A model generated the notes under the pieces. The model was not told where the DNA came from, searched no databases, and saw nothing but the letters and a program-made list of their open reading frames with translations. The translations under genes and the position numbers were made by a program. Below, piece after piece: positions 1 through 9,323 of a stretch of 64,000 nucleotides of DNA. The stretch is from Maribacter sp. (GTDB lineage Bacteria; Bacteroidota; Bacteroidia; Flavobacteriales; Flavobacteriaceae): positions 35,516-99,515 of the forward strand of contig JAHDDP010000010.1 of assembly GCA_020629285.1 (NCBI GenBank), read 5' to 3'. The stretch's first letter is position 1. Each line of letters opens with the position of its first letter.

Positions 1-513
1 GTAAAAGATAAAGAATTGGCAGAAAAGCTCTATTTCATACAAAACGCAAGTGGTGCCGTTTGTGGACCTATGGATAGTTTTTTGGTCTTAAGAGGAATAA
101 AAACATTGCATGTACGTATGCAACGCCATTGTGAAAATGGAAAAGCAATAGCAGAATATCTTAAAAGCAATCCTAAAATTGAAAAAGTATACTGGCCAGG
201 TTTTGAAGATCACCCTAATCATCTTATCGCAAAAGAGCAGATGAAAGATTTTGGAGGTATGATTTCATTCGTGCCTAAAGGAGGTAGTTATGAAGATGCG
301 ATTAAGATTGTAGAAAAGTTACAGGTATTTACGTTAGCAGAGTCTTTAGGAGGTGTAGAAAGCTTAGCTGGTCACCCTGCAAGTATGACCCATGCAAGTA
401 TTCCAAAAGAAGAACGACTTAGTAGTGGTGTGGTAGATGCTTTGATAAGATTAAGTGTTGGTATTGAAGATGTTGATGATTTAATTGAAGATATAGAACA
501 AGCGATAGGATAA
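1..513 (+). CDS. Cystathionine gamma-synthase/lyase family PLP enzyme, C-terminal part (5' end outside window)
   Basis: The reading frame is open from the first base, so the start lies upstream; a TTG at base 16 is not a credible start. The visible ~170 residues match the C-terminal domain of the Cys/Met-metabolism PLP-enzyme family (MetB/MetC/MdeA): LRGIKTLHVRMQRH near the front, then GGVESLAGHPASMTHA and SVGIEDVDDLIEDIEQA at the end. These enzymes form or cleave the cystathionine thioether in trans-sulfuration. The PLP lysine lies outside the window, and synthase cannot be separated from gamma- or beta-lyase on this fragment. The combination GVESL...HPASMTHA favours cystathionine gamma-synthase or gamma-lyase. 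The family assignment is firm; the exact reaction is inferred. Confidence 0.9.
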   Translation, partial: VKDKELAEKLYFIQNASGAVCGPMDSFLVLRGIKTLHVRMQRHCENGKAIAEYLKSNPKIEKVYWPGFEDHPNHLIAKEQMKDFGGMISFVPKGGSYEDAIKIVEKLQVFTLAESLGGVESLAGHPASMTHASIPKEERLSSGVVDALIRLSVGIEDVDDLIEDIEQAIG

Positions 514-619
514 TGGCTTAAATGTTAAATTAAATGTAGCAAGTATAGGTAGTTTGTTGTCAAAACAACAATTTTTATCGAATTTTAAAAAAATAAGCAA
601 TCAAATTACACAAATAGCA

Positions 620-627
620 TAATTTTG
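620..627 (+). promoter_or_regulatory. Predicted -7 element (TAATTTTG) for gdhA
   Basis: TAATTTTG matches the Bacteroidota TAnnTTTG consensus and lies 46 bp before the gdhA start codon. No clear -33 TTG at the expected spacing is visible, so this is a half-supported promoter. Confidence 0.5.
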
Positions 628-673
628 ACGTTATATTTTGAAATCAATAATTTAAACAAGTTTAAATAGCTTT

Positions 674-2017
674 ATGGAGAATAAAATAAAAGCATTTATG
701 GATGAGGTTATTTCCAGAAATGGACACGAACCAGAATTCATTCAAGCGGTGCAAGAAGTTGCTGAAACAGTAATACCATATATTGCGAAGCACGAAATCT
801 ATAATGGTAAGAATATTCTTTTAAGAATGGTTGAGCCAGAGCGTTTGGTTTCGTTTAGGGTTGCATGGGTAGACGATGATGGTGAAATTCATGTAAACCG
901 TGGTTATAGAATTCAAATGAATTCTGCTATTGGACCGTATAAAGGTGGTTTGCGTTTTCACCCTACCGTAAATGCAAGTATCTTAAAATTCTTGGCTTTT
1001 GAGCAAGTATTTAAAAACAGTCTTACAACATTACCAATGGGTGGTGGTAAAGGTGGTTCTGATTTTGATCCAAAAGGAAAATCTGATGATGAGGTAATGC
1101 GTTTTTGCCATGCCTTCATGTTAGAATTAAATAGACATATTGGTCCAAATACAGATGTGCCTGCAGGTGATATTGGTGTTGGTGCCCGTGAAATTGGGTT
1201 CCTTTTTGGTATGTACAAGAAGATTAGAAATGAGTTTACCGGTGTATTAACAGGTAAAGGACTTTCTTGGGGTGGTTCTAAAATTAGACCAGAAGCAACA
1301 GGTTACGGTACTGTATATTTTGCACAAAGTATGTTGAAGACCAAAAACGAAAGTTTTGATGGTAAGACGGTAGTAATTTCTGGATCAGGTAATGTTGCAC
1401 AGTATGCTGCTGAAAAAGCAATTTTATTAGGTGCAAAAGTGGTAACCCTTTCAGATTCTAGTGGTTATGTCTACGACAAAGATGGCATTAATGATGAGAA
1501 GCTTGCTTATGTAATGGACCTTAAGAATAATAGAAGAGGTCGTATTTCTGAATATGCAGATAAATATCCATCTGCAGAATTTCATAAGGGTAAAACTCCT
1601 TGGGACGTTAAATGTGATATTGCATTACCATGTGCTACTCAAAACGAATTGGATCAACAAGATGCTAAAAATCTATTGAAGAATGGTTGTATGTGTGTTG
1701 CAGAAGGTGCAAATATGCCTTGTAATACCGATGCTGTTCATGAATTCAATAACGCAAAAATATTGTTTGCACCTGGTAAAGCTTCAAACGCTGGTGGTGT
1801 AGCAACATCTGGATTGGAAATGTCTCAGAATTCATTAAGAATTAGCTGGACACGTGAAGAGGTAGATGAGCGTTTAAAAGATATTATGGAAGATATTCAT
1901 GATTCTTGTATTGAATTCGGTAAAGAAGAAGATGGTTTCTGTAACTACGTAAAAGGAGCTAACATTGCTGGTTTCGTTAAGGTTGCAGATGCAATGCTTG
2001 CACAAGGGGTAATCTAG
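674..2017 (+). CDS. gdhA: NADP-specific glutamate dehydrogenase
   Basis: Cytoplasmic enzyme for reductive amination of 2-oxoglutarate with ammonium to glutamate. At 447 residues it has the length of the hexameric bacterial/fungal NADP class. Visible motifs are the substrate-binding GGLRFHPTVN near residue 92, the catalytic-lysine segment PMGGGKGGSDFDPKGK near 122, the second-domain nucleotide-binding stretch VVISGSGNVAQYAAEKA near 233, and the conserved CAEGAN-like CVAEGANMP near 340. It is monocistronic, with its own -7 element upstream and a strong hairpin terminator downstream. The ATG follows a short A/T-rich leader without a Shine-Dalgarno sequence, as is usual in this phylum. NADP specificity is inferred from class membership, not from a cofactor-binding test. 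Confidence 0.97.
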   Translation: MENKIKAFMDEVISRNGHEPEFIQAVQEVAETVIPYIAKHEIYNGKNILLRMVEPERLVSFRVAWVDDDGEIHVNRGYRIQMNSAIGPYKGGLRFHPTVNASILKFLAFEQVFKNSLTTLPMGGGKGGSDFDPKGKSDDEVMRFCHAFMLELNRHIGPNTDVPAGDIGVGAREIGFLFGMYKKIRNEFTGVLTGKGLSWGGSKIRPEATGYGTVYFAQSMLKTKNESFDGKTVVISGSGNVAQYAAEKAILLGAKVVTLSDSSGYVYDKDGINDEKLAYVMDLKNNRRGRISEYADKYPSAEFHKGKTPWDVKCDIALPCATQNELDQQDAKNLLKNGCMCVAEGANMPCNTDAVHEFNNAKILFAPGKASNAGGVATSGLEMSQNSLRISWTREEVDERLKDIMEDIHDSCIEFGKEEDGFCNYVKGANIAGFVKVADAMLAQGVI

Positions 2018-2048
2018 AAAGTAGATTAGCTAAAGCATATAAATTTGT

Positions 2049-2085
2049 AATGCGAGGTTCTGTATTAGAGCCTCGCATTTTTTTA
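2049..2085 (+). terminator. Rho-independent terminator after gdhA
   Basis: A 12-bp stem (AATGCGAGGTTC pairing with GAGCCTCGCATT, one G-U) closes a 7-nt loop and runs into a T-tract. It separates gdhA from recO. Confidence 0.9.
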
Positions 2086-2114
2086 TACCTTTTCATTACC
2101 AAACTTCAATCGAC

Positions 2115-2122
2115 TATCTTTG
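2115..2122 (+). promoter_or_regulatory. Predicted -7 element (TATCTTTG) for recO
   Basis: This is an exact TAnnTTTG match between the gdhA terminator and the recO start, 19 bp before the ATG. No -33 TTG was found at ordinary spacing. Confidence 0.5.
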
Positions 2123-2141
2123 TTGAAACAGATGTTATAAT

Positions 2142-2870
2142 ATGCAGGTAACCACAAAGGCGATAGTATTTTCTGCACTAAAATATGGGGATACAAGCCT
2201 AATTGTAAAAGCCTTTACAGCATCTGACGGAATTAAATCTTATCTATTACGTGGTGTGTTGTCTTCTAAAAAAGGGAAATTGAAGACTGCTTATTTTCAG
2301 CCTTTAACTCAGCTAGAGATTGTAGCCAATCACAAAAACAAGGGTACTTTAGAAACACTGAAAGAAGCAAAGGTGTTCTATCATTATCAAACATTATATG
2401 CAGATATGGCTAAAAACGCCATGACCCTGTTCTTGGCAGAGCTATTGAGTAATAGTATTCGTGAGGAGGAAATGAACGAAGATTTGTTTCAGTTTCTAGA
2501 AGCATCATTACAATGGTTGGATATACATAAGGATGTTGCTAATTTTCATCTCTATTTTATGTTGTCATTGACACGGTATTTAGGTTTTTACCCAGATGTA
2601 TATCAGATAGATAAGCCTTATTTTGATTTGTTAGAAGGTGAATTTGCGGCAGTGGAATCATTGAATCCTATGTTGAGAGGCGAAAATATTTATTATTTCA
2701 AAACCTTATTGGGCACAAATTTTGATGCAATGCATACCGTAAAGATGAAAAAAGCCAATCGCCAAGAATTACTGAAATCCCTAATACTTTATTTTGAATT
2801 GCATTTACAGGGGTTTAGGAAACCAAAGTCGCTTGCCGTTTTAAATGAAGTTTTCAATACATATGTATAA
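2142..2870 (+). CDS. recO: DNA repair protein RecO
   Basis: RecO mediates RecA loading and strand annealing in the RecF pathway of gap repair. The 242-residue protein starts with the typical N-terminal OB-fold segment (TKAIVFSALKYGDTSLIVKAFT, here residues 4-25) including the YGDTSLIV signature, followed by the helical RecO domain (LLSNSIREEEMN, SLTRYLGFYPD). The four-cysteine zinc knuckle present in some RecO proteins is absent here, as in many Bacteroidota members. Its last codons overlap the start of the downstream TonB receptor, so the two are probably co-transcribed although functionally unrelated. Confidence 0.93.
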   Translation: MQVTTKAIVFSALKYGDTSLIVKAFTASDGIKSYLLRGVLSSKKGKLKTAYFQPLTQLEIVANHKNKGTLETLKEAKVFYHYQTLYADMAKNAMTLFLAELLSNSIREEEMNEDLFQFLEASLQWLDIHKDVANFHLYFMLSLTRYLGFYPDVYQIDKPYFDLLEGEFAAVESLNPMLRGENIYYFKTLLGTNFDAMHTVKMKKANRQELLKSLILYFELHLQGFRKPKSLAVLNEVFNTYV

Positions 2871-5274
2871 GTATTTATTTATAACACTTTTTTTATGTTG
2901 TTGTCTTGGAAATGCTCAAGAGATTGTCGTTTTAGATGCCGATAATGGAGAAGAGATTTCTAATGTTGCCGTATACAATAAAGATAAATCTAAGATTGCA
3001 TTATCAAATTTTGATGGGGTTTTTGATGCTTCTGTATTTATGGGTAAAGAGCGCATTACCTTAAAACATATTGGTTATCAAGAATTTAAAACCACAAAAA
3101 TACAACTGCTAAGACAAGGAAAAAGGGCTTACTTAATAATGAAGGCTCAACAATTAGATGAAGTGGTAATGTCGGTTTCTAAATGGGAACAGCAAAAGAG
3201 AGATATCCCAAATAGAATAATTTCTTTGGATGCCAGGTCTATAGCCTTTTCAGCACCTCAGACTTCTGCAGATTTGCTTCAAAATAGTGGTAAGGTCTTT
3301 GTGCAAAAAAGTCAAATGGGCGGTGGTAGTCCAATGATACGTGGTTTTGCTACTAATAGATTACTGTTGTCGGTAGATGGAGTAAGAATGAACAATGCCA
3401 TATTTAGAGGAGGTAATGTCCAAAATGTAATATCCATAGACCCTTTTACCATAAAAAATACAGAGGTCATATTTGGACCGGGTTCCGTTATTTATGGAAG
3501 CGATGCCATTGGGGGTGTGATGAATTTTTACACTAAAAAACCAATATTATCTGAGAATGATAGTCTTTTAATGCATGGTAATGCCAATTATAGGTTTGCA
3601 TCGGCAAACATGGAAAATACCCTTCATGCAGATATTAATTTAGGAAAAAAAACATGGTCTTCGCTAACTACAATGACCTATAATAATTTTCAAGATTTAA
3701 GAATGGGATCACATGGTCCAGATTCTTATTTAAGAAATACATACGTACAAACTGTAAATGGTATTGATAGGTTGGTAGTAAATGATTCTCCTAAAAAGCA
3801 AGTGCCAACGGGGTATGATCAATTGAATTTAATGCAAAAATTTCTCTATAAACCTAATGCCAAATGGAATTTAAACTTAGGGGCATATTATACTGAAACG
3901 TCAGACTATTCTAGATATGATAGGTTGATAAGACCAGCAAGCGATGGTTTGGGCTTGCGTTCATCAGAATGGTACTATGGTCCTCAAAGGTGGTTTATGG
4001 GTAATGCCCAAATACAGAAAAAAGGAAACGGAAAAGTTATTGATGGTTTAAAGTTAGGTTTGGCATATCAGCATTTTGAGGAAAGCAGAATTAATAGGGA
4101 TTTTCAAGATGAGATAAGAAATACTACCAAAGAAAAAGTAGATGCTGTAAACTTTAATTTAGACTTTGAGAATAAGAAAATTGGAGATTTTAAGCTGTAT
4201 TATGGTACGGAGTATATTTATAACAAGGTAAGGTCTACAGGAAATGACTTTAATATTGTAACTGCGGAAAAAACAAATGCGGCTTCCAGATATCCAGATG
4301 CTTCTACTTGGCAAAGTTTGGCAGGTTATGTAAATGGGGAATACAAAGCAAAACCTAATTTCACGATCATGTCAGGCTTAAGGTATAGCCATGTTTGGGT
4401 AGATGCGGTATTTGATGATACTTTTTATGATTTCCCTTTTGATACAGCAGATTTAAGTACAGGCGCATTAACGGGGAGTTTGGGTTTTAGCTGGTTTCCA
4501 AGAGCTAATTTGCAAGTCACTTTAAATGGATCTACAGGTTTTAGGGCTCCAAATATAGATGATGTAGGTAAGATTTTTGATTCAGAGCCTGGGTCGGTAG
4601 TAGTTCCAAATCCAGATTTGGAACCTGAATATGCTTATAATGCTGAAATTGGGGTTCAGCGTAATATTAATGATAAGATTATTTTAAAAGGAACGGCGTA
4701 TTACACTTATTTGGTAGATGCTTTGGTGAGAAGAGATTTTAGTTATAACGGCGTTTCTGAAATTGAATATGGTGGTGAATTAAGCAATGTACAGGCGATT
4801 CAAAATGCGGCTAAAGCCTATGTCTATGGTTTTGAATTCGGATTGGAGGCTTATTTGACCGAGCAATGGTCGTTATCGTCTAACTTAACATTGACAGAGG
4901 GCGTTGAAGAGGAAGATGATGGGTCTGACACTCCTGCGCGTCATGCGGCACCAACGTTTGGTAATTTTCATGTGGTATGGAAAAATCAACGTTTACGAAC
5001 AGATGTATTTTTGAATTATAACGGAGAGATAGCAAGCGAAGATTTGGCGGTATCAGAACAAGCTAAAGAATATATATATGCAGTAGATGAAAACGGTAAT
5101 CCGTTTTCCTCATCTTGGTATACTTTAAATTTTCGTTCTCAATATGATGTTACCAATAATTTTAAGGTCACTACCAGTCTAGAAAATATAACCGATCAGC
5201 GCTATAGAACATATTCATCTGGTATAGTTGCGCCGGGTTTAAATGTTATTCTTGGAGTAGGATATCATTTTTAA
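2863..5274 (+). CDS. TonB-dependent outer-membrane receptor, hemoglobin/transferrin-type
   Basis: Outer-membrane gated channel for an iron source, probably heme or heme protein. I start it at the ATG at 2863, which overlaps the recO stop, because MYKYLFITLFLCCCLGNAQ is a clean signal peptide; the longer frame from 2845 adds only MKFSIH. Mature order: a carboxypeptidase-D-like regulatory domain (EIVVLDADNGEEISNVAVYN), a TonB-box-like QLDEVVMS, a plug with SGKVFVQKSQMGGGSPMIRG and LLSVDGVRMNNAIFRGG, then the beta-barrel ending in GVGYHF with the terminal aromatic residue. The plug sequence resembles the TonB hemoglobin/transferrin/lactoferrin receptor family. The heme substrate is inferred from this similarity; no heme-processing genes are adjacent. 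Confidence 0.9.
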   Translation: MYKYLFITLFLCCCLGNAQEIVVLDADNGEEISNVAVYNKDKSKIALSNFDGVFDASVFMGKERITLKHIGYQEFKTTKIQLLRQGKRAYLIMKAQQLDEVVMSVSKWEQQKRDIPNRIISLDARSIAFSAPQTSADLLQNSGKVFVQKSQMGGGSPMIRGFATNRLLLSVDGVRMNNAIFRGGNVQNVISIDPFTIKNTEVIFGPGSVIYGSDAIGGVMNFYTKKPILSENDSLLMHGNANYRFASANMENTLHADINLGKKTWSSLTTMTYNNFQDLRMGSHGPDSYLRNTYVQTVNGIDRLVVNDSPKKQVPTGYDQLNLMQKFLYKPNAKWNLNLGAYYTETSDYSRYDRLIRPASDGLGLRSSEWYYGPQRWFMGNAQIQKKGNGKVIDGLKLGLAYQHFEESRINRDFQDEIRNTTKEKVDAVNFNLDFENKKIGDFKLYYGTEYIYNKVRSTGNDFNIVTAEKTNAASRYPDASTWQSLAGYVNGEYKAKPNFTIMSGLRYSHVWVDAVFDDTFYDFPFDTADLSTGALTGSLGFSWFPRANLQVTLNGSTGFRAPNIDDVGKIFDSEPGSVVVPNPDLEPEYAYNAEIGVQRNINDKIILKGTAYYTYLVDALVRRDFSYNGVSEIEYGGELSNVQAIQNAAKAYVYGFEFGLEAYLTEQWSLSSNLTLTEGVEEEDDGSDTPARHAAPTFGNFHVVWKNQRLRTDVFLNYNGEIASEDLAVSEQAKEYIYAVDENGNPFSSSWYTLNFRSQYDVTNNFKVTTSLENITDQRYRTYSSGIVAPGLNVILGVGYHF

Positions 5275-5278
5275 ACAA

Positions 5279-5311
5279 AAAAAGACCCGCTATTAACGGG
5301 TCTTTTTATAT
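5279..5311. terminator. Bidirectional terminator between convergent genes
   Basis: AAAAAGACCCG and CGGGTCTTTTT form an 11-bp stem around a 7-nt loop, with T-runs on both strands. It serves the TonB receptor (+) and the Ala-rich lipoprotein (-). Confidence 0.9.
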
Positions 5312-5329
5312 TATAAAAAATGGTTATTC

Positions 5330-5734
5330 TTAGTGCTTAACCGCATTTTTTACGTCTTCAGCTTTTTGTGCTGCTTTGTCAGCAGCATCATTAGCAGCAT
5401 CTTTTACATCGTTACCAGCTTCTTTAGCGGCGTCCATTGTATCTTCACCAGCTTTCTTAGCGGCATCCAGACCTTCTTGACCAGCTTCTTTTACTGTATT
5501 GGCAGCATCTTCTGCAGCATCCATTGCATTTTCGCTTGCTTCTTTAGCAGCATCCATTGCGCCTTCGCCAGCTTCTTCTAAATCTTTACCAGCTTCTTTT
5601 AATTCTTCACCTGCATTTTCTAATGCAGCTCCTGCTTCTTCTGTTGCAGATTTTGCTTTATCGGCTGCATCTCTACAAGAAACAGACAAACTAAGTGCTA
5701 AAATTGCTAATGATCCTAAAATTACTTTTTTCAT
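5330..5734 (-). CDS. Alanine-rich, amphipathic-repeat lipoprotein (LEA/apolipoprotein-like)
   Basis: Function unknown. The 134-residue product has a lipoprotein-type signal (MKKVILGSLAILALSLSVSC), so it is probably lipidated at Cys20 and anchored to a membrane. The rest is almost entirely an Ala/Glu/Lys/Asp-rich helix with loose 11-residue periodicity (DAAKEASENAM, DAAKKAGEDTM, DAAKEAGNDVK), the pattern of LEA group-3-like or YtxH-like amphipathic coiled proteins. It ends in a Lys/His tail. Such proteins are often linked with envelope stress or desiccation, but that is inference. It stands alone between a TonB receptor (convergent) and ileS (divergent). A cysteine/phenylalanine-rich frame on the opposite strand is a shadow of the repeat. 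Confidence 0.8.
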   Translation of the reverse strand: MKKVILGSLAILALSLSVSCRDAADKAKSATEEAGAALENAGEELKEAGKDLEEAGEGAMDAAKEASENAMDAAEDAANTVKEAGQEGLDAAKKAGEDTMDAAKEAGNDVKDAANDAADKAAQKAEDVKNAVKH

Positions 5735-5879
5735 TTGTGTAAACTTAAATGGTTATTTGTTCGTGGTAATATACGTAGAAATTTAACATTTGGATGTTTA
5801 TAAGGTCAATATAATCATTAATACGTGGTTTATAGATATTTCAGTAAGGTCAAGAGGCTCCTTTTTAATCAAAATTTTA

Positions 5880-5887
5880 TAATTTTG
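5880..5887 (+). promoter_or_regulatory. Predicted -7 element (TAATTTTG) for ileS
   Basis: Exact TAnnTTTG match 34 bp before the ileS ATG, immediately followed by GCAGCC. No convincing -33 TTG is visible. No T-box or other leader structure is seen. Confidence 0.55.
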
Positions 5888-5921
5888 CAGCCTTTTAAAC
5901 CCAGTACCATAAGCATTTCAT

Positions 5922-8900
5922 ATGAAGTTCACAGAATATCAAGGATTGAATTTACCAAAGGTCGCAGAAGAAATACTTGACTACTGGTCAAAAAATGCCA
6001 TTTTTGAAAAAAGCATCGCTACTCGTGAGGGTAAAGACAGCTATGTTTTCTATGAGGGTCCGCCTTCGGCAAATGGTATGCCGGGTATTCACCACGTAAT
6101 GGCTAGAACCATTAAGGATATCTTTCCAAGATATAAAACCATGAAGGGTTATCAAGTTAAGCGTAAAGCTGGTTGGGATACTCATGGTCTTCCAATAGAA
6201 TTGGGTGTTGAAAAGGAATTGGGTATTACAAAAGAAGATATTGGAGTTAAAATTTCTGTTGAAGAATATAATGCCGCCTGTAAAAAAGCGGTAATGAGAT
6301 ATACAGATGTTTGGAATTCAATGACCGAACAAGTTGGCTATTGGGTAGATATGGAAGACCCTTATATCACTTACAAATCCAAATATATGGAGACGGTATG
6401 GTGGTTGTTAAAACAAATCTATTCTAAAGATTTAATTTATAAAGGATATACTATACAACCATATTCCCCTAAGGCAGGGACAGGTTTAAGCTCGCATGAG
6501 CTAAACCAACCAGGTACATACCAAGATGTAACGGATACTACGGTGACCGCTCAGTTTAAAGCCGTAGAAGAAACCTTGCCGGATTTCTTGCAGAATGAAG
6601 GAACGATATACTTTTTGGCCTGGACGACAACACCTTGGACATTACCTTCCAACACGGCATTGACCGTAGGACCAAAAATTGACTACGTGCTTGTAGAGTC
6701 TTATAATCAGTACACTTTTGAGCCAATGAATGTAGTGCTTGCCAAGAATTTGGTAGGTAAACAATTCTCAGGTAAGTTCACGGAGGTAACAGAGAAGTCG
6801 GCATTGTTGGAGTATAAATCTGGCGATAAAAAAATACCTTACTACGTTGTAAAGGAATTTAAGGGAAAAGATTTATTGGAAATAAGATATGAGCAGTTAT
6901 TGGATTATGTATTGCCATATGAAAACGCAGAAAACGCTTTTAGAATTATTGCAGGAGATTTTGTTACCACTGAAGATGGTACGGGTATTGTTCATACCGC
7001 GCCTACTTTTGGTGCAGATGATGCTTTTGTAGCAAAGCAGGCGGTTCCTGAAATACCGCCAATGTTGGTGCTAGATGAAAATGCCAACTTAGTGCCCCTT
7101 GTTGACTTACAAGGTAAGTTTAGGCCAGAGTTGAAAGAATTGGGCGGTAAGTACGTAAAGAACGAATATTATGAAGATGGTAAAGCGCCCGAACGTTCAA
7201 TAGATGTTGAAATTGCCATTAAACTAAAAGAAGAAAATAAAGCCTTTAAGGTAGAGAAGTATGTACACAGTTACCCTAACTGCTGGCGTACGGATAAGCC
7301 CATATTATATTATCCTTTAGATTCTTGGTTCATTAAAGTGACGGATGTAAAGGATAAAATGTTCGGTCTTAACCAAACGATCAACTGGAAGCCAAAAGCA
7401 ACTGGTGAAGGTAGATTTGGTAATTGGTTGGCAAATGCAAATGATTGGAACCTTTCTAGGTCACGTTATTGGGGTATTCCATTGCCGATCTGGAGAACAG
7501 AAGATGGTAAAGAAGAAATTATCATAGGTTCCGTAGCTGAGCTGAAGTCAGAAATGGCAAAAGCAGTTGAGGCAGGAGTTATGGAAAAGGATATATATGC
7601 AGACTTTGTTGTAAACGATATGTCCGATGATAACTATGATAAAATAGATTTACATAAGAATATAGTTGATCAGATTACTTTAGTATCCGCATCAGGAAAA
7701 CCAATGAAACGTGAAAGCGATTTAATTGATGTTTGGTTTGATAGTGGTTCTATGCCCTATGCACAATGGCATTATCCATTTGAGAATAAAGATTTAATAG
7801 ATGAAGGGAAAACGTTTCCTGCCGATTTCATTGCAGAAGGGGTTGATCAAACTCGTGGTTGGTTCTATACCTTGCATGCAATTGCAACTATGGTTTTTGA
7901 TTCTGTTGCTTATAAAAATGTAGTATCCAACGGGCTGGTGTTAGATAAGGAAGGTAAAAAAATGTCTAAGCGATTAGGTAATGCCGTAGATCCTTTTGAA
8001 ACAATGAACGAGCATGGGGCCGATGCTACAAGATGGTACATGATCAGTAATGCCAACCCTTGGGATAACCTGAAATTTGATACTGAAGGTATAGTGGAGG
8101 TCAAGCGTAAGTTCTTCGGAACTTTATATAATACGTATTCTTTTTTTGGTCTATATGCCAACTTGGATAAATTTACATATGCAGAGGCAGATGTGCCAAT
8201 GGCAGAGCGTACAGAGATTGATCGCTGGATTCTTTCCGAGTTGAATTCGTTGATAAAAATTGTAGATACCGCATATGAGGAATATGAGCCTACACGTGCT
8301 GCTAGGGCAATATCAGAATTCGTTCAAGAGAACCTTAGTAATTGGTATGTACGTTTGTGTAGAAGACGTTTTTGGAAAGGAGAGTATGCTACAGATAAAA
8401 TAGCGGCATATCAAACCCTCTATACCTGTTTAGATGTAGTGGCTAAACTTTCAGCGCCTATTGCACCGTTTTTTATGGATCGTTTATATTTAGATTTAAA
8501 TAAAGCTACCGTAAAGGATGGTTTTGAAAGTGTGCATTTAGCAGATTTCCCTGTGGCAGATGAGTCACTTATTGATGAAAGCTTAGAAGTGAAGATGCAT
8601 AAGGCACAGGTAATATCATCTTTGGTATTATCTATTCGTCAGAAAGAAAAGATAAAAGTGCGTCAACCATTACAGAAAATTATGATTCCTGTATTTGATG
8701 ATAAGGACAGGGAAGAAATTGAAGCGGTTTCAGAATTAATTAAATCTGAAGTTAACGTTAAGGAAATTCAGTTGTTAGATGATGCTTCTGGTATATTGGT
8801 AAAACGTATTAAGCCTAATTTCAAGACTTTAGGTCCTAAATTTGGTAAAGAAATGAAGCAGATTGCTCAAATTGTCAATGGTTTTGATCAGAATGATATC

Positions 8901-9320
8901 CAAAAAATTGAGCAGGATGGCGAATTAACAATCCAATTAGAAAATAAAAGTATTACTTTACAGTTACAGGATGTAGAGATCTCTTCTCAGGATATTGAAG
9001 GTTGGATGGTTGCTACCTCTGGTAAATTAACCGTTGCTTTAGATGTTACGATTAATGAAGAGTTAAGAAATGAAGGTGTTGCAAGAGAGCTGGTAAATAG
9101 AATTCAGAACATTAGAAAAGATTCTGGTTTTGAAGTAACGGATAAAATTGCAATTGAAATATTGAAAGATGGTTTTGTTGAAGTTGCTGTAGAAAACAAT
9201 TTAGATTATATTAAAACAGAAACATTAACGGCTAAACTAAATTTTGTAGAAAACTTGAATAAGGGCATGGATATTGCTTTTGATGAGGTAAAGACTAAAT
9301 TGTTTATTGAAAAATATTAA
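5922..9320 (+). CDS. ileS: Isoleucyl-tRNA synthetase, type 2 (IleRS2) with altered HIGH motif
   Basis: Charges tRNA-Ile with isoleucine in the cytoplasm. The 1132-residue length, the sequence WDTHGLPIELGVEKELGI and the absence of a C-terminal zinc-binding cysteine cluster place it in the eukaryote-like IleRS2 class. The class-I signature is not HIGH: aligned on PPSANG, residues 55-58 read GIHH, so the first His and the Gly have changed places. The KMSKR loop is intact (KKMSKRLGNAVDP), the editing (CP1) domain spans roughly residues 200-420, and the anticodon domain follows NLSNWYVRLCRRRFW. It appears to be the only ileS in the window, hence probably the housekeeping copy. The downstream dksA-like gene starts 3 bp after its stop. 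Confidence 0.97.
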   Translation: MKFTEYQGLNLPKVAEEILDYWSKNAIFEKSIATREGKDSYVFYEGPPSANGMPGIHHVMARTIKDIFPRYKTMKGYQVKRKAGWDTHGLPIELGVEKELGITKEDIGVKISVEEYNAACKKAVMRYTDVWNSMTEQVGYWVDMEDPYITYKSKYMETVWWLLKQIYSKDLIYKGYTIQPYSPKAGTGLSSHELNQPGTYQDVTDTTVTAQFKAVEETLPDFLQNEGTIYFLAWTTTPWTLPSNTALTVGPKIDYVLVESYNQYTFEPMNVVLAKNLVGKQFSGKFTEVTEKSALLEYKSGDKKIPYYVVKEFKGKDLLEIRYEQLLDYVLPYENAENAFRIIAGDFVTTEDGTGIVHTAPTFGADDAFVAKQAVPEIPPMLVLDENANLVPLVDLQGKFRPELKELGGKYVKNEYYEDGKAPERSIDVEIAIKLKEENKAFKVEKYVHSYPNCWRTDKPILYYPLDSWFIKVTDVKDKMFGLNQTINWKPKATGEGRFGNWLANANDWNLSRSRYWGIPLPIWRTEDGKEEIIIGSVAELKSEMAKAVEAGVMEKDIYADFVVNDMSDDNYDKIDLHKNIVDQITLVSASGKPMKRESDLIDVWFDSGSMPYAQWHYPFENKDLIDEGKTFPADFIAEGVDQTRGWFYTLHAIATMVFDSVAYKNVVSNGLVLDKEGKKMSKRLGNAVDPFETMNEHGADATRWYMISNANPWDNLKFDTEGIVEVKRKFFGTLYNTYSFFGLYANLDKFTYAEADVPMAERTEIDRWILSELNSLIKIVDTAYEEYEPTRAARAISEFVQENLSNWYVRLCRRRFWKGEYATDKIAAYQTLYTCLDVVAKLSAPIAPFFMDRLYLDLNKATVKDGFESVHLADFPVADESLIDESLEVKMHKAQVISSLVLSIRQKEKIKVRQPLQKIMIPVFDDKDREEIEAVSELIKSEVNVKEIQLLDDASGILVKRIKPNFKTLGPKFGKEMKQIAQIVNGFDQNDIQKIEQDGELTIQLENKSITLQLQDVEISSQDIEGWMVATSGKLTVALDVTINEELRNEGVARELVNRIQNIRKDSGFEVTDKIAIEILKDGFVEVAVENNLDYIKTETLTAKLNFVENLNKGMDIAFDEVKTKLFIEKY

Positions 9321-9323
9321 AGT

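Noticed and set aside
5333..5581. 82-codon frame on the + strand, very rich in Phe, Ser and Cys
   Set aside because: It is the antisense of the alanine-rich repeat lipoprotein; its repetitive composition simply mirrors the GCAGC/GCTTC-type codons of the real gene. The same applies to the frame at 5499-5786.
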